Shown here piece after piece: positions 49,797 through 59,140 of a stretch of 64,000 bases of DNA (the stretch's first letter is position 1; every line of letters begins with the position of its first letter). The translations under genes and the position numbers were made by a program. The notes below the pieces were generated by a model. It made no database searches and was not told where the DNA came from. It worked only from the letters and a program-made list of their open reading frames with translations. This DNA comes from Terrabacter sp040702505 (GTDB taxonomy: Bacteria; Actinomycetota; Actinomycetes; Actinomycetales; Dermatophilaceae): positions 124,001 through 188,000 of the forward strand of contig NZ_JBFBLC010000006.1 in NCBI RefSeq assembly GCF_040702505.1. The letters are read 5' to 3'.

Positions 49797-50447
49797 TCAG
49801 TGGGCGGCGCCGACGAGGCGCAGGGCGAGAGCGGCGTTCGTGGCCCCGATCTCGGCAGGGGTGCGCCGGATCGTGGGGGAGTACCAGCGGGCGACGTCGA
49901 CGACGATGGACAGCAGGGCGAGGGCGGTCGCGCTGCTGCCGGCGCCTTCCTCGACGGAGAAGGTGCCGTCGGCGACGCCGCGGTCGAGGACGGCGCGCAC
50001 GAGGGCGTCCATCTCCTTGCGCAGCGCGAGGACCTCGGCGTGGTGCTCGGGCGTCAGGTGGTGGTGCTCGTACTGCACGACCCGGGCGACCTGGTACTGC
50101 TCGACGTGCCACTCGGAGAAGCGCGCCATGACGTTGGCGAGCTGGTCGGTCGGCGTGGACCCCTCCGAAATCGCCGCACGCAGCAGCCGGAGCGCGGACT
50201 CGTGGCCACTTCGGCTCAGGGCGAAGAGCAGCTCCTCCTTGGACCCGAAGTGCACGTAGACACCAGCGGGGGACAGGCCCGCCCCCGAGGCGATGTCTCG
50301 CGTCGTCGTGGCGTGGAAACCCTTGTCGGCGAAGGCCTGTGCGGCTGCCTGGAGGAGCCGCTCGACGGTCGACGCGTCGGGGTCCGAGGTCTGGCCGGCG
50401 GGCCGGGTCGGGCGCGCGGTCGGCGGCGTCGAGGTGGGCTGTCGCAC
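49797..50447 (-). CDS. TetR family transcriptional regulator
   Basis: A 216-residue protein. HTH: STVERLLQAAAQAFADKGFHATTTRDIASGAGLSPAGVYVHFGSKEELLFAL. The C-terminal ligand domain resembles those of fatty-acid and CoA-thioester regulators (VARVVQYEHHHLTPEHHAEVLALRKE, as in KstR2-like proteins). GTG 50447 has CATGCT 6 nt upstream; the longer frame would run into the operator. It is divergent from an acyl-CoA dehydrogenase and probably represses it. Confidence 0.9.
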   Translation of the reverse strand: MRQPTSTPPTARPTRPAGQTSDPDASTVERLLQAAAQAFADKGFHATTTRDIASGAGLSPAGVYVHFGSKEELLFALSRSGHESALRLLRAAISEGSTPTDQLANVMARFSEWHVEQYQVARVVQYEHHHLTPEHHAEVLALRKEMDALVRAVLDRGVADGTFSVEEGAGSSATALALLSIVVDVARWYSPTIRRTPAEIGATNAALALRLVGAAH

Positions 50448-50474
50448 GTTGACAGCATGCCGCAGCGGAGGGAG

Positions 50475-50492
50475 ACTAAGCAAGCGCTTAGT
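50475..50492. promoter_or_regulatory. TetR operator in the tetR-acyl-CoA dehydrogenase gap
   Basis: ACTAAGC, AAGC, GCTTAGT is a perfect 7-4-7 inverted repeat. It lies about 28-45 bp upstream of the regulator's presumed leaderless start and between the two divergent genes. The A/T-rich half-sites stand out in this GC-rich sequence. Confidence 0.75.
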
Positions 50493-50545
50493 TACCGACG
50501 GGTACTCGGCGCGCCGCACCCGTCAGCACGCCCGATGGAGGACCG

Positions 50546-51691
50546 ATGCCCCGCAACATCTACGACGAGGACCACGAGGCGATGCGCGCCTCCGCGCGCG
50601 AGTTCGTCGCCCGCACCCTCGCCCCGCGCGCCGAGGAGATGATCTCCGGCAAGTCGATCCCGCGCGAGATCTGGCTCGAGGCCGGCAAGCAGGGCTTCTT
50701 CGGCCTCGACATCCCCGAGGAGTACGGCGGCGCCGGCGTCGACGACTACCGCTTCAACGCCGTCGTGGCCGAGGAGATGTCGCGCTTCAACGCGGCGACG
50801 AGCTCGTGCTTCGGCATCCATTCCGACGTGTGCCCGCCCTACATCGTCGACCTCGGCACCGAGGAGCAGAAGCAGCGCTGGCTGCCCGGCATGGCCAGCG
50901 GCGAGCTCATCTGCGCCATCGCCATGACCGAGCCGTCCGGTGGCTCCGACCTCGCCGCCCTCAAGACCACCGCGGTCCGGGACGGCGACAGCTGGATCCT
51001 CAACGGCTCCAAGACCTTCATCACCAACGGCTACCAGGCCGACCTCGTCATCGTCGCCGCCCGCACCGACCCGTCCAAGGGCGCCAAGGGCATCACCCTG
51101 CTGATGGTCGAGCGCGGCATGGAGGGCTTCGTCAACGGCCGCAAGCTCGACAAGGTCGGCATGGAGGAGTCCGACACCGCCGAGCTGTTCTTCGAGAACG
51201 TCCGCGTGCCCGACGAGAACCGCCTCGGTCCCGAGGGCATGGGCTTCATCTCGATGATGCAGCGCCTGCCGCAGGAGCGCGTCGGCGCCGCCGTCTCCAA
51301 CGTCGCCCACGCCAAGGCGATCCTCGAGGAGACGATCCAGTACGCCAAGGACCGCAAGGCCTTCGGCCAGCCGATCGGCGCCTTCCAGCACAACAAGTTC
51401 CTCCTGGCCGAGCTCGTGACGAAGATCGAGGTGGCCGAGGCCTACGTCGACGACTGCATCGCGGCCCACGCCGAGGGCAAGCTCTCCGCCGTCGACGCCG
51501 CCAAGGCCAAGTGGTGGAGCTCCGAGGTCCAGAACGACGTGCTCGACCACTGCGTCCAGCTGCACGGCGGCTACGGATTCATGAACGAGTACCGCGTGGC
51601 CCGCGCCTGGCGCGACGCTCGCGTCACGAAGATCTGGGCCGGCTCCAACGAGATCATGAAGGAGCTCATCGGCCGGGACCTCGGCTTCTGA
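50546..51691 (+). CDS. Acyl-CoA dehydrogenase (long-chain/LCAD-like type)
   Basis: A 381-residue flavoprotein. Motifs: IPEEYGGAGVDD, CAIAMTEPSGGSDLAALKTTA (FAD site), KTFITNG, DRKAFGQPIGAFQ and QLHGGYGFMNEY. At the usual catalytic position the motif reads IWAGSNEIMKELIGRDL (Ala, not Glu), while helix G has RLPQERVG. As in LCAD and isovaleryl-CoA dehydrogenase, the base is therefore probably the Glu of PQER. SD GGAGG precedes ATG 50546. The SDR gene overlaps by one base. Confidence 0.93.
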   Translation: MPRNIYDEDHEAMRASAREFVARTLAPRAEEMISGKSIPREIWLEAGKQGFFGLDIPEEYGGAGVDDYRFNAVVAEEMSRFNAATSSCFGIHSDVCPPYIVDLGTEEQKQRWLPGMASGELICAIAMTEPSGGSDLAALKTTAVRDGDSWILNGSKTFITNGYQADLVIVAARTDPSKGAKGITLLMVERGMEGFVNGRKLDKVGMEESDTAELFFENVRVPDENRLGPEGMGFISMMQRLPQERVGAAVSNVAHAKAILEETIQYAKDRKAFGQPIGAFQHNKFLLAELVTKIEVAEAYVDDCIAAHAEGKLSAVDAAKAKWWSSEVQNDVLDHCVQLHGGYGFMNEYRVARAWRDARVTKIWAGSNEIMKELIGRDLGF

Positions 51692-52467
51692 TGGGGGCCA
51701 ACGGCAGCGGCGGACGCCACGAGGGCGCCGTCGCCATCGTCACCGGTGCCAGCCGGGGCATCGGCCTCGGGATCGCCCAGCGGCTCGTCGACGAGGGCGC
51801 CCGGGTCGTCATCACGGCCCGCAGGTCCGAGGCGCTCGCCGAGGCCGTCGACCAGCTCGGCGGCCCCGAGCACGCCATGGGCATCGCCGGCAACGCCGCG
51901 GACGAGGCGCACCAGGACGAGGTGATCGAGGCCGCGCGAGAGGCGTTCGGCGGGCTGCACCTGCTCGTCAACAACACCGGCATCAACCCGGTCTACGGGC
52001 CCATGCTCGACTCGGGCCTCGACGTTGCGCGCAAGGTCCTCGACGTGAACGTCGTCGCAGCCTTCTCGTGGATCAAGAAGGCCGTCGCAGCCGGGCTCGG
52101 GGACGCCGAGCACCCCGGTGCCGTCGTCAACCTCGCCTCCGTGGCCGGTCAGGGAGCCAGCGGCGTCATCGGCTGGTACGGCGTCTCCAAGGCCGCGCTC
52201 ATCCACCTGACCACGGAGCTCGGCTACGAGCTGGGACCCGACGTGCGCGTCAACGCCGTCGCACCCGCCGTCGTCAAGACGAAGTTCGCGGAGGCTCTCT
52301 ACGAGGGCCGCGAGGAGAAGGTCGTGCGCGCCTACCCGATGAAGCGGCTCGGGCTGCCGGAGGACGTGGCAGGCGCCGTCAGCTTCCTCCTCAGCGACGA
52401 CGCCTCGTGGGTCACCGGCCAGACGCTGACGATCGACGGCGGCGTGACTCTCGGCGGCGCCCTCTAG
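51691..52467 (+). CDS. Short-chain dehydrogenase/reductase
   Basis: A 258-residue Rossmann enzyme. VTGASRGIGLGIA (NAD(P) site), LVNNTGINP (the NNAG position with Thr), NLASVAG (Ser), and YGVSKAA (YxxxK) give the catalytic set; VTGQTLTIDGGVTLGG is the C-terminal motif. ITARR after strand 2 suggests NADP. It may be a 3-hydroxyacyl-CoA or keto reductase acting with the acyl-CoA dehydrogenase, to which it is coupled (TGATG). Confidence 0.92.
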   Translation: MGANGSGGRHEGAVAIVTGASRGIGLGIAQRLVDEGARVVITARRSEALAEAVDQLGGPEHAMGIAGNAADEAHQDEVIEAAREAFGGLHLLVNNTGINPVYGPMLDSGLDVARKVLDVNVVAAFSWIKKAVAAGLGDAEHPGAVVNLASVAGQGASGVIGWYGVSKAALIHLTTELGYELGPDVRVNAVAPAVVKTKFAEALYEGREEKVVRAYPMKRLGLPEDVAGAVSFLLSDDASWVTGQTLTIDGGVTLGGAL

Positions 52468-52476
52468 CAACGAGAC

Positions 52477-52537
52477 GCCTCGGCGTCCCTGTCTCCCGGT
52501 GGACCCCATCGGGTACTGGAGACACGGACGCCGAGGC
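52477..52537 (+). terminator. Long interrupted hairpin after the SDR gene
   Basis: GCCTCGGCGTCC/GGACGCCGAGGC (12 bp) and, inside it, GTCTCC/GGAGAC (6 bp) enclose a 21-nt loop. A second palindrome CCGGCC-ACGTGC-GGCCGG lies at about 52553-52570. Nothing else is seen in the 262-bp gap before glgX. Confidence 0.7.
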
Positions 52538-52729
52538 TCGCTCGCGTCTTCCCCGGCCACGTGCGGCCGGCACCCCGCCCCGCGGGTGGCCGACCTGCAT
52601 ACGGCTCGTCCTTGCGCCCCACCGGCCGGGACAGGGAAGAATGCGCTGTGCGGCCAGAGTCGTCCGCTTGTCGCCACACGCCGTGGCGCCGCGGCCCCGA
52701 GCCGCGACCGAACGACGAAAAGAAGGTCC

Positions 52730-54901
52730 ATGGAGATCTGGCCCGGCAACCCCTACCCCCTCGGAGCGACGTACGACGGCTCCGGGGTGAACTTCGCGGT
52801 CTTCTCCGAGGTCGCCGAACGCGTCCAGCTGTGCCTGCTCGACGACGACCTGGAAGAGACCTGCCTCGACCTGCCGGAGGTGGACGGTTTCGTCTGGCAC
52901 GGCTACGTGCCCTACATCCAGCCGGGGCAGCGCTACGGCTTCCGGGTCCACGGTCCCTACGACCCCGAGAACGGCCACCGCTGCAACCCGAGCAAGCTGC
53001 TGCTCGACCCGTACGCCAAGGCCATCGAGGGGCAGGCCGAGAACGACCAGTCGCTCTACTCGTACACCTTCGGTGACGAAGACGCGGCGACGACGACCGA
53101 CATCAACACCGAGGACAGCAAGCAGCACACGATGCACTCGGTCGTCACCAACCCGTTCTTCGACTGGGGCGACGACCGTCCGCCCAGGCACCAGTACCAC
53201 GAGAGCGTCATCTACGAGGCCCACGTCAAGGGCCTGACGATGCGCCACCCCGAGATCCCGGAGGAGATCCGGGGGACGTATGCGGCCATCGCGCACCCGG
53301 CGATGATCAACCACCTGCGCGACCTCGGCATCACGGCGATCGAGCTCATGCCCGTGCACCAGTTCGTCCAGGACGCGCCGCTGGTCGACCGTGGCCTGCG
53401 GAACTACTGGGGCTACAACACCATCGGGTTCCTCGCCCCGCACAACGAGTACTCGGCCAACGGCCAGCGCGGGCAGCAGGTCCTCGAGTTCAAGGCCATG
53501 GTCAAGGCGCTGCACGAGGCGGACATCGAGGTCATCCTCGACGTCGTCTACAACCACACCGCCGAGGGCAACCACATGGGCCCGACGCTGTCGTTCCGCG
53601 GCATCGACAACGCCAACTACTACCGGCTCGTCGACGGCGACTTGGCCCACTACTACGACACGACGGGCACCGGCAACAGCCTGCTGATGCGCAGCCCGCA
53701 CGTGCTGCAGCTGATCATGGACTCGCTGCGTTACTGGGTCACCGAGATGCACGTCGACGGCTTCCGCTTCGACCTCGCGGCGACCCTGGCCCGCCAGTTC
53801 CACGAGGTCGACAAGCTGTCGGCCTTCTTCGACCTCGTGCAGCAGGACCCGGTGGTCAGCCAGGTCAAGCTCATCGCAGAGCCGTGGGACGTCGGCGAGG
53901 GCGGCTACCAGGTCGGCGGCTTCCCGCCCCTGTGGACCGAGTGGAACGGCCAGTACCGCGACACCGTGCGCGACTTCTGGCGCGGCGAGGGAGGCGCCCT
54001 GGCCGAGTTCGCCTCACGCTTCACCGGTTCCAGCGACCTGTACGAGCACTCGGGGCGCAAGCCGATCGCCTCGATCAACTTCGTCACGGCCCACGACGGG
54101 TTCACCCTGCGCGACCTCGTGTCGTACAACGAGAAGCACAACGAGGCCAACGGCGAGAACAACAACGACGGCGAGAGCCACAACCGCTCGTGGAACTGCG
54201 GCGTCGAGGGCCCGACTGACGACGCCTCGATCCGCGACCTGCGCCTGCGCCAGCAGCGCAACTTCCTGACCACCCTGCTCTTCTCGCAGGGCGTGCCGAT
54301 GCTGCTGCACGGCGACGAGCTGGGGCGCACCCAGGGCGGCAACAACAACGGCTACTGCCAGGACAACGACATCTCGTGGATCCAGTGGATGCTCGACGAG
54401 GACGACCAGAAGCTGCTCGCCTTCACGCAGTCGCTCGTGCGACTGCGTCGTGAGCACCCGGTGTTCCGGCGCCGTCGCTTCTTCGCCGGCAGCGCCGACC
54501 ACGGCGGCGAGAGCGAGCTCGGTGACATCGCCTGGCTCACCCCCGAGGCACAGCACATGGACGACGAGGCCTGGAGCGACGGCATGGCCAAGTCGCTCAT
54601 GGTCTTCCTCAACGGCTCGGCCATCCCCGAGCCGGACCCGCGCGGGCAGCAGATCCTCGACGACTCGTTCCTCGTCATGTTCAACGCCCACCACGAGGCC
54701 CTGACGTTCACGCTGCCCGAGGAGGAGTACGGCGCGCACTGGGTGCCGGTCATCGACACCGCCCTCCACGAGGTCGAGGACACCACCCTCGAGCCGACGT
54801 GGCAGATCCAGGTGCAGCCACGCAGCATCGTCGTGCTCAGGTGCCCCCGAGACAACGGCTCGTCCATCGTCCCCGGACTCAGCGAGGAGCTGACCGCGTG
54901 A
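52730..54901 (+). CDS. glgX: Glycogen debranching enzyme GlgX
   Basis: A 723-residue protein. The N-terminal CBM48 domain (PLGATYDGSGVNFAVFSEVAERVQLCLLDD) precedes the GH13_11 barrel: DVVYNHTAEGNHMGPTLSFRGIDN, DGFRFDLAATL (nucleophile Asp), LIAEPWDVGEGGYQVGGFP (acid Glu), NFVTAHDGFTLRDLV. It hydrolyses alpha-1,6 branches of glycogen. ATG 52730 has AGAAGG 6 nt upstream. The stop overlaps treY (GTGA). In the glgX-treY-treZ operon it supplies linear maltodextrins. Confidence 0.96.
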   Translation: MEIWPGNPYPLGATYDGSGVNFAVFSEVAERVQLCLLDDDLEETCLDLPEVDGFVWHGYVPYIQPGQRYGFRVHGPYDPENGHRCNPSKLLLDPYAKAIEGQAENDQSLYSYTFGDEDAATTTDINTEDSKQHTMHSVVTNPFFDWGDDRPPRHQYHESVIYEAHVKGLTMRHPEIPEEIRGTYAAIAHPAMINHLRDLGITAIELMPVHQFVQDAPLVDRGLRNYWGYNTIGFLAPHNEYSANGQRGQQVLEFKAMVKALHEADIEVILDVVYNHTAEGNHMGPTLSFRGIDNANYYRLVDGDLAHYYDTTGTGNSLLMRSPHVLQLIMDSLRYWVTEMHVDGFRFDLAATLARQFHEVDKLSAFFDLVQQDPVVSQVKLIAEPWDVGEGGYQVGGFPPLWTEWNGQYRDTVRDFWRGEGGALAEFASRFTGSSDLYEHSGRKPIASINFVTAHDGFTLRDLVSYNEKHNEANGENNNDGESHNRSWNCGVEGPTDDASIRDLRLRQQRNFLTTLLFSQGVPMLLHGDELGRTQGGNNNGYCQDNDISWIQWMLDEDDQKLLAFTQSLVRLRREHPVFRRRRFFAGSADHGGESELGDIAWLTPEAQHMDDEAWSDGMAKSLMVFLNGSAIPEPDPRGQQILDDSFLVMFNAHHEALTFTLPEEEYGAHWVPVIDTALHEVEDTTLEPTWQIQVQPRSIVVLRCPRDNGSSIVPGLSEELTA

Positions 54902-57327
54902 GGTACGCCAGCGCGCCCGTCTCGACCCACCGGCTCCAGCTGGAACCGGACTTCACCCTCGAGGACGCGGTGGCGCAGGTCGACCACCTCGCCGACCTCG
55001 GGGTCACCCACCTCTACCTCTCGCCGGTGCTGCAGGCCGCGTCGGGCTCCAAGCACGGCTACGACGTCGTCGACCACTCCCGGGTGGCCGAGGGGCTCGG
55101 CGGTGACGCGGCGTTCGCCAAGCTCGTGGAGGCGGCGCACGCCGCCGGGCTCGGCGTCGTCGTCGACGTCGTGCCCAACCACATGACCACGCCCACGCCG
55201 CTCTCGCTCAACCGCCCGCTCTGGTCGGTGCTGCGCGAGGGCCGGCAGTCGGCGTACGCCTCGTGGTTCGACGTCGACTGGGACGCCCAGGACGGGCGCA
55301 TCCTGCTGCCGGTGCTCGGCTCCTCGCTCGAGGAGGTGCTCGCCGCCGGCGAGATCTCGGTCGGCGAGCACGAGGGCGAGCCCGTCGTGACCTACTACGA
55401 CCACGTCTTCCCGCTCGCGCCCGGCACCGACCCGGGCACGCCGTTGGGCGAGCTCCTCGACGCCCAGCACTACCGCCTCGCGTCCTGGACGGTCGGCGAC
55501 TCCGAGCTGAACTATCGGCGCTTCTTCGACGTCACCTCGCTCATCGCCGTGCGCGTCGAGGACCCCGAGGTCTTCGACGCCACCCACCGGCTGCTCGTCG
55601 ACGGCATCCGGTCCGGGGCCATCGACGGCCTCCGGATCGACCACCCGGACGGCCTGGCCGACCCCGAGGGCTACCTCGACCGTCTCGCGACCGCCACCGG
55701 CGAGAGCTGGGTCGTCGTCGAGAAGATCCTCGAGGGCGAGGAGCAGCTGCCGCAGACCTGGCACACGGCGGGCACGACGGGCTACGATGCCCTGCTGCGC
55801 GTCGGCGGGCTCTTCGTCGACCCGTCCGGCGCCCAGCCGCTGGACGAGCTGTCCGCCGAGGTGCTCGGCACGAGCCAGGACCTCGACGCCATCGTGACCG
55901 AGTCCAAGCGCTGGGTCGTGCAGGTGATGCTCGCGACCGAGGTGAGCCGCCTGCTGCGCCTCGTCGCGCGGGCCCGTCCCGACCTGGACCTGCACGCCGC
56001 CCGCCCGGTCATCGAGGCGATGCTCGTGGGGATGGACCGCTACCGGGTCTACCTGCGGCCCGGCACGCCTGCCGGCGTGGACGACGCCGAGGAGCTACGG
56101 GCCGCTGCGCAGCGCGGCGAGAAGGGCGCGGCCGCGCCGCTCGACACCGCCGTGGCCGAGGCCGTCCTCGACCTGGCCCTCGGGCAGGGCGAGCCGGTCG
56201 ACCGGGCCGCCGCCGACGAGTTCGTCGTCCGCTTCCAGCAGACGTGCGGTCCGGCCATGGCCAAGGCGATCGAGGACACCGCGTACTACCGCTACGTGCG
56301 GCTCGTCGCGCTCAACGAGGTCGGCGGCGACCCCGCCACCATGGGCGTGTCGGTGGCCGACTTCCACGAGTTCGCCGGCCGGCTGCACGAGACGTGGCCG
56401 CAGAGCATGACGACGCTCTCGACCCACGACACCAAGCGCTCGGAGGACGTGCGGGCGCGGCTGTTCGTCCTCGCCGAGCGCCCTGACGCCTGGGCGACGT
56501 GGGTTCGTCGGGCGCGCGAGCTCGCGGCGCCGTTCCGCTCGGACGAGCTCGACCCGCTGACCGAGTACTTCCTCTGGCAGACGGTCGTCGGCGCGTGGCC
56601 GATCGACGAGGAGCGGCTGCAGGCGTACGCCCTCAAGGCGATCCGCGAGTCGAAGCTGTACACCCGCTGGACCGAGCCGAACGAGGCGTACGAGACGGCC
56701 GTCGAGCGGTTCGTCACCGGGGTCGTGACGACTCCGGAGGTCGTGCGTCACGTCGAGAGCTGGATGGCTCAGACCGCCGCGGAGACGCGGGCGAACGTGC
56801 TGGGGCAGAAGCTCGTCCAGCTCACGATGCCCGGTGTGCCGGACGTCTACCAGGGGACCGACGTCGTCGACCTGTCGCTGGTCGACCCGGACAACCGCCG
56901 GCTCGTCGACTACAGCCTGCGTCGTGACCGCCTGGCGCGCCTCGACGGTGGAGCCGCCCCGGTGGACCTCGACGACGAGAAGCTGCTCGTCACCGCGTCG
57001 GCGCTGCGCGCCCGCCGGAAGCACTCGGAGAGCTTCACCGGCGCATCCTCGACGTACGTCCCCCTCGAGTCCACCTCACCGCACGCCGTGGCGTTCGGCC
57101 GGGGGACGGGCGAGGACGTCGAGCTCGTCACCGTGGTGACCCGCCTCGCCGGCCGGCTCCACGACGCCGGCGGGTTCGGCGATGCCACCGTCGACCTGCC
57201 CGAGGGCCGGTGGACCGACGCACTCTCCGGCACCGCGGTGGACGGCGGGTCGCAACGGCTCGACGCCCTCCTGGGTCACGGGCTGCCCGTGGCCCTGCTC
57301 GTGCGGGTACGGCCCGAGCATGACTGA
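54898..57327 (+). CDS. treY: Maltooligosyl trehalose synthase
   Basis: An 809-residue GH13_26 enzyme that turns the reducing-end maltosyl unit of maltodextrins into trehalosyl. Marks: VSTHRLQLEPDFTLEDA, LYLSPVLQAASGSKHGYDVVDHSRV, GLRIDHPDGLADP (nucleophile), WVVVEKILEGEE (acid), and TLSTHDTKRSEDVRARL. The C-terminal PGVPDVYQGTDVVDLSLVDPDNRR is typical. GTG 54898 overlaps glgX, and the gene overlaps treZ by 8 bp. Confidence 0.96.
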   Translation: MRYASAPVSTHRLQLEPDFTLEDAVAQVDHLADLGVTHLYLSPVLQAASGSKHGYDVVDHSRVAEGLGGDAAFAKLVEAAHAAGLGVVVDVVPNHMTTPTPLSLNRPLWSVLREGRQSAYASWFDVDWDAQDGRILLPVLGSSLEEVLAAGEISVGEHEGEPVVTYYDHVFPLAPGTDPGTPLGELLDAQHYRLASWTVGDSELNYRRFFDVTSLIAVRVEDPEVFDATHRLLVDGIRSGAIDGLRIDHPDGLADPEGYLDRLATATGESWVVVEKILEGEEQLPQTWHTAGTTGYDALLRVGGLFVDPSGAQPLDELSAEVLGTSQDLDAIVTESKRWVVQVMLATEVSRLLRLVARARPDLDLHAARPVIEAMLVGMDRYRVYLRPGTPAGVDDAEELRAAAQRGEKGAAAPLDTAVAEAVLDLALGQGEPVDRAAADEFVVRFQQTCGPAMAKAIEDTAYYRYVRLVALNEVGGDPATMGVSVADFHEFAGRLHETWPQSMTTLSTHDTKRSEDVRARLFVLAERPDAWATWVRRARELAAPFRSDELDPLTEYFLWQTVVGAWPIDEERLQAYALKAIRESKLYTRWTEPNEAYETAVERFVTGVVTTPEVVRHVESWMAQTAAETRANVLGQKLVQLTMPGVPDVYQGTDVVDLSLVDPDNRRLVDYSLRRDRLARLDGGAAPVDLDDEKLLVTASALRARRKHSESFTGASSTYVPLESTSPHAVAFGRGTGEDVELVTVVTRLAGRLHDAGGFGDATVDLPEGRWTDALSGTAVDGGSQRLDALLGHGLPVALLVRVRPEHD

Positions 57328-59137
57328 CACGCTGAGCGTCTGGGCGCCGAGCGCCTCCCACGTCGACGTCCTCGTGACGCGCGTCGACCCCGCGGGCACC
57401 GAGCCGACGACAGCGCCCGACCGGCACGCGATGACCCGGGGCGACGGCGGGTGGTGGACGTGGCCCCGACCCGACGACGCGACGCTGGACTACTCCTTCA
57501 GCATCGATGGCGGGGACCCGCGGCCCGACCCACGCAGTGCGTGGCTGCCGCACGGGGTCCACGGCGCCAGCCGCACGTTCGACGCGAGCGCGTACGACTG
57601 GGGCGACGGCGAGTGGCGCGGCACGCGCGAGGGGCGCGGCGTCCTCGGCGGTGTCGTCTACGAGCTGCACATCGGGACCTTCACGCCCGAGGGCACCTTC
57701 GATGCCGCCATCGCCCACCTCGCGCACCTCGTCGACCTCGGTGTCGACGTCGTCGAGGTCATGCCGGTCGCCGCGTTCGGCGGCAGCCACGGCTGGGGGT
57801 ACGACGGCGTGGCACCGTATGCCGTGCAGCAGGCGTACGGCGGTCCCGCGGCCTTCCAGCGGTTCGTCGACGCGTGCCACGCGCAGGGCCTCGGCGTCTG
57901 CCTCGACGTCGTCTACAACCACCTCGGACCCACCGGCAACTACCTCGCGGAGTTCGGGCCCTACTTCACCGACACGCACACCACCCCGTGGGGGCCGGCC
58001 GTCAACCTCGACGCCGACGGCAGCCACGAGGTGCGGCGCTGGGTCGTCGACAACGCGCTGCGGTGGTTCCGGGACTTCCACGTCGACGCGCTGCGGCTCG
58101 ACGCGGTCCACGAGCTGCGCGACGAGTCGCAGCCGCACATCCTCGCGCAGCTCTCCGACGAGACCGCTGCCCTGGCCGCGGAGCTGGGCCGCCCCCTGGA
58201 CCTCATCGCCGAGAGCGACCTCAACGACGCCGTCATGGTGACCCCGACGAGCGAGGGGGGACGCGGCATGACGGCCCAGTGGGACGACGACATCCACCAC
58301 GCGCTGCACGTGGCCCTCACCGGCGAGCGGCAGGGCTACTACGCGGACTTCGCCGGGGGCACCGAGGCGTGGCCCGACGGCGGGCCGCTGTCCGTGCTGG
58401 CCAAGACGCTGACCGACGCGTTCCTCCACGACGGCCGGATGTCGACCTTCCGCGGCGAGGTCTGGGGTGCGCCCGTGGACCCGAAGGCCCGCTCGGGTCA
58501 CCAGTTCCTGGCCTACCTGCAGACCCACGACCAGGTCGGCAACCGCGCCACCGGTGACCGCATCAGCGACCAGATCTCGCCCGGGCAGCAGGCAGTCGGC
58601 GCCGCCCTCTACCTCCTCTCGCCGTTCACGGCCATGGTCTTCATGGGGGAGGAGTGGAGGGCCAGCACGCCCTTCGCCTTCTTCACCTCCTTCGAGGAGG
58701 AGTGGCTCGCCGAGGCGGTGCGCTCAGGCCGCCGTGCCGAGTTCGCCGCCCACGGGTGGGATGAGGCCGACGTGCCCGACCCGCAGGACCCGGCGACCCG
58801 GGCCCACAGCGTGCTCGACTGGCAGGAGCCCTACGCGCCCGGCCACAACGAGATGCTGCACTTCTACCGACAGCTGATCCGGGTGCGGCGCACCCAACCG
58901 GACGTGGCCTCCGGCGACCTGCAGGCGACATCGGTGCGGTTCGACGAGGACGCCCGGTGGATCGTGCTGTCGCGCGGCTCGGTGCACGTCGTCGCCAACC
59001 TCGCCGGACGCTCGCAGATGGTGCCGTTCGAGGGAGAGGTCGAGCACGTGCTCGCCTCGTGGGGGCGCGCCCCGATCGTCGATGCGAGCGGCGTGCTGCT
59101 CGACGGCCACGACGTCGCCGTGCTGCGCACCGTCTGA
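57320..59137 (+). CDS. treZ: Maltooligosyl trehalose trehalohydrolase
   Basis: A 605-residue GH13_10 enzyme that releases free trehalose from the TreY product. An N-terminal CBM48-like domain (LSVWAPSASHVDVLV) precedes YELHIGTFTPEGTF, DVVYNHLGPTGNYL, DALRLDAVHEL (nucleophile), LIAESDLNDAV (acid) and LQTHDQVGNRATG. It ends the glgX-treY-treZ operon. Trehalose from glycogen serves as osmolyte and stress protectant. It converges on tesB with a 3-bp gap. Confidence 0.96.
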   Translation: MTDTLSVWAPSASHVDVLVTRVDPAGTEPTTAPDRHAMTRGDGGWWTWPRPDDATLDYSFSIDGGDPRPDPRSAWLPHGVHGASRTFDASAYDWGDGEWRGTREGRGVLGGVVYELHIGTFTPEGTFDAAIAHLAHLVDLGVDVVEVMPVAAFGGSHGWGYDGVAPYAVQQAYGGPAAFQRFVDACHAQGLGVCLDVVYNHLGPTGNYLAEFGPYFTDTHTTPWGPAVNLDADGSHEVRRWVVDNALRWFRDFHVDALRLDAVHELRDESQPHILAQLSDETAALAAELGRPLDLIAESDLNDAVMVTPTSEGGRGMTAQWDDDIHHALHVALTGERQGYYADFAGGTEAWPDGGPLSVLAKTLTDAFLHDGRMSTFRGEVWGAPVDPKARSGHQFLAYLQTHDQVGNRATGDRISDQISPGQQAVGAALYLLSPFTAMVFMGEEWRASTPFAFFTSFEEEWLAEAVRSGRRAEFAAHGWDEADVPDPQDPATRAHSVLDWQEPYAPGHNEMLHFYRQLIRVRRTQPDVASGDLQATSVRFDEDARWIVLSRGSVHVVANLAGRSQMVPFEGEVEHVLASWGRAPIVDASGVLLDGHDVAVLRTV

Positions 59138-59140
59138 GCG

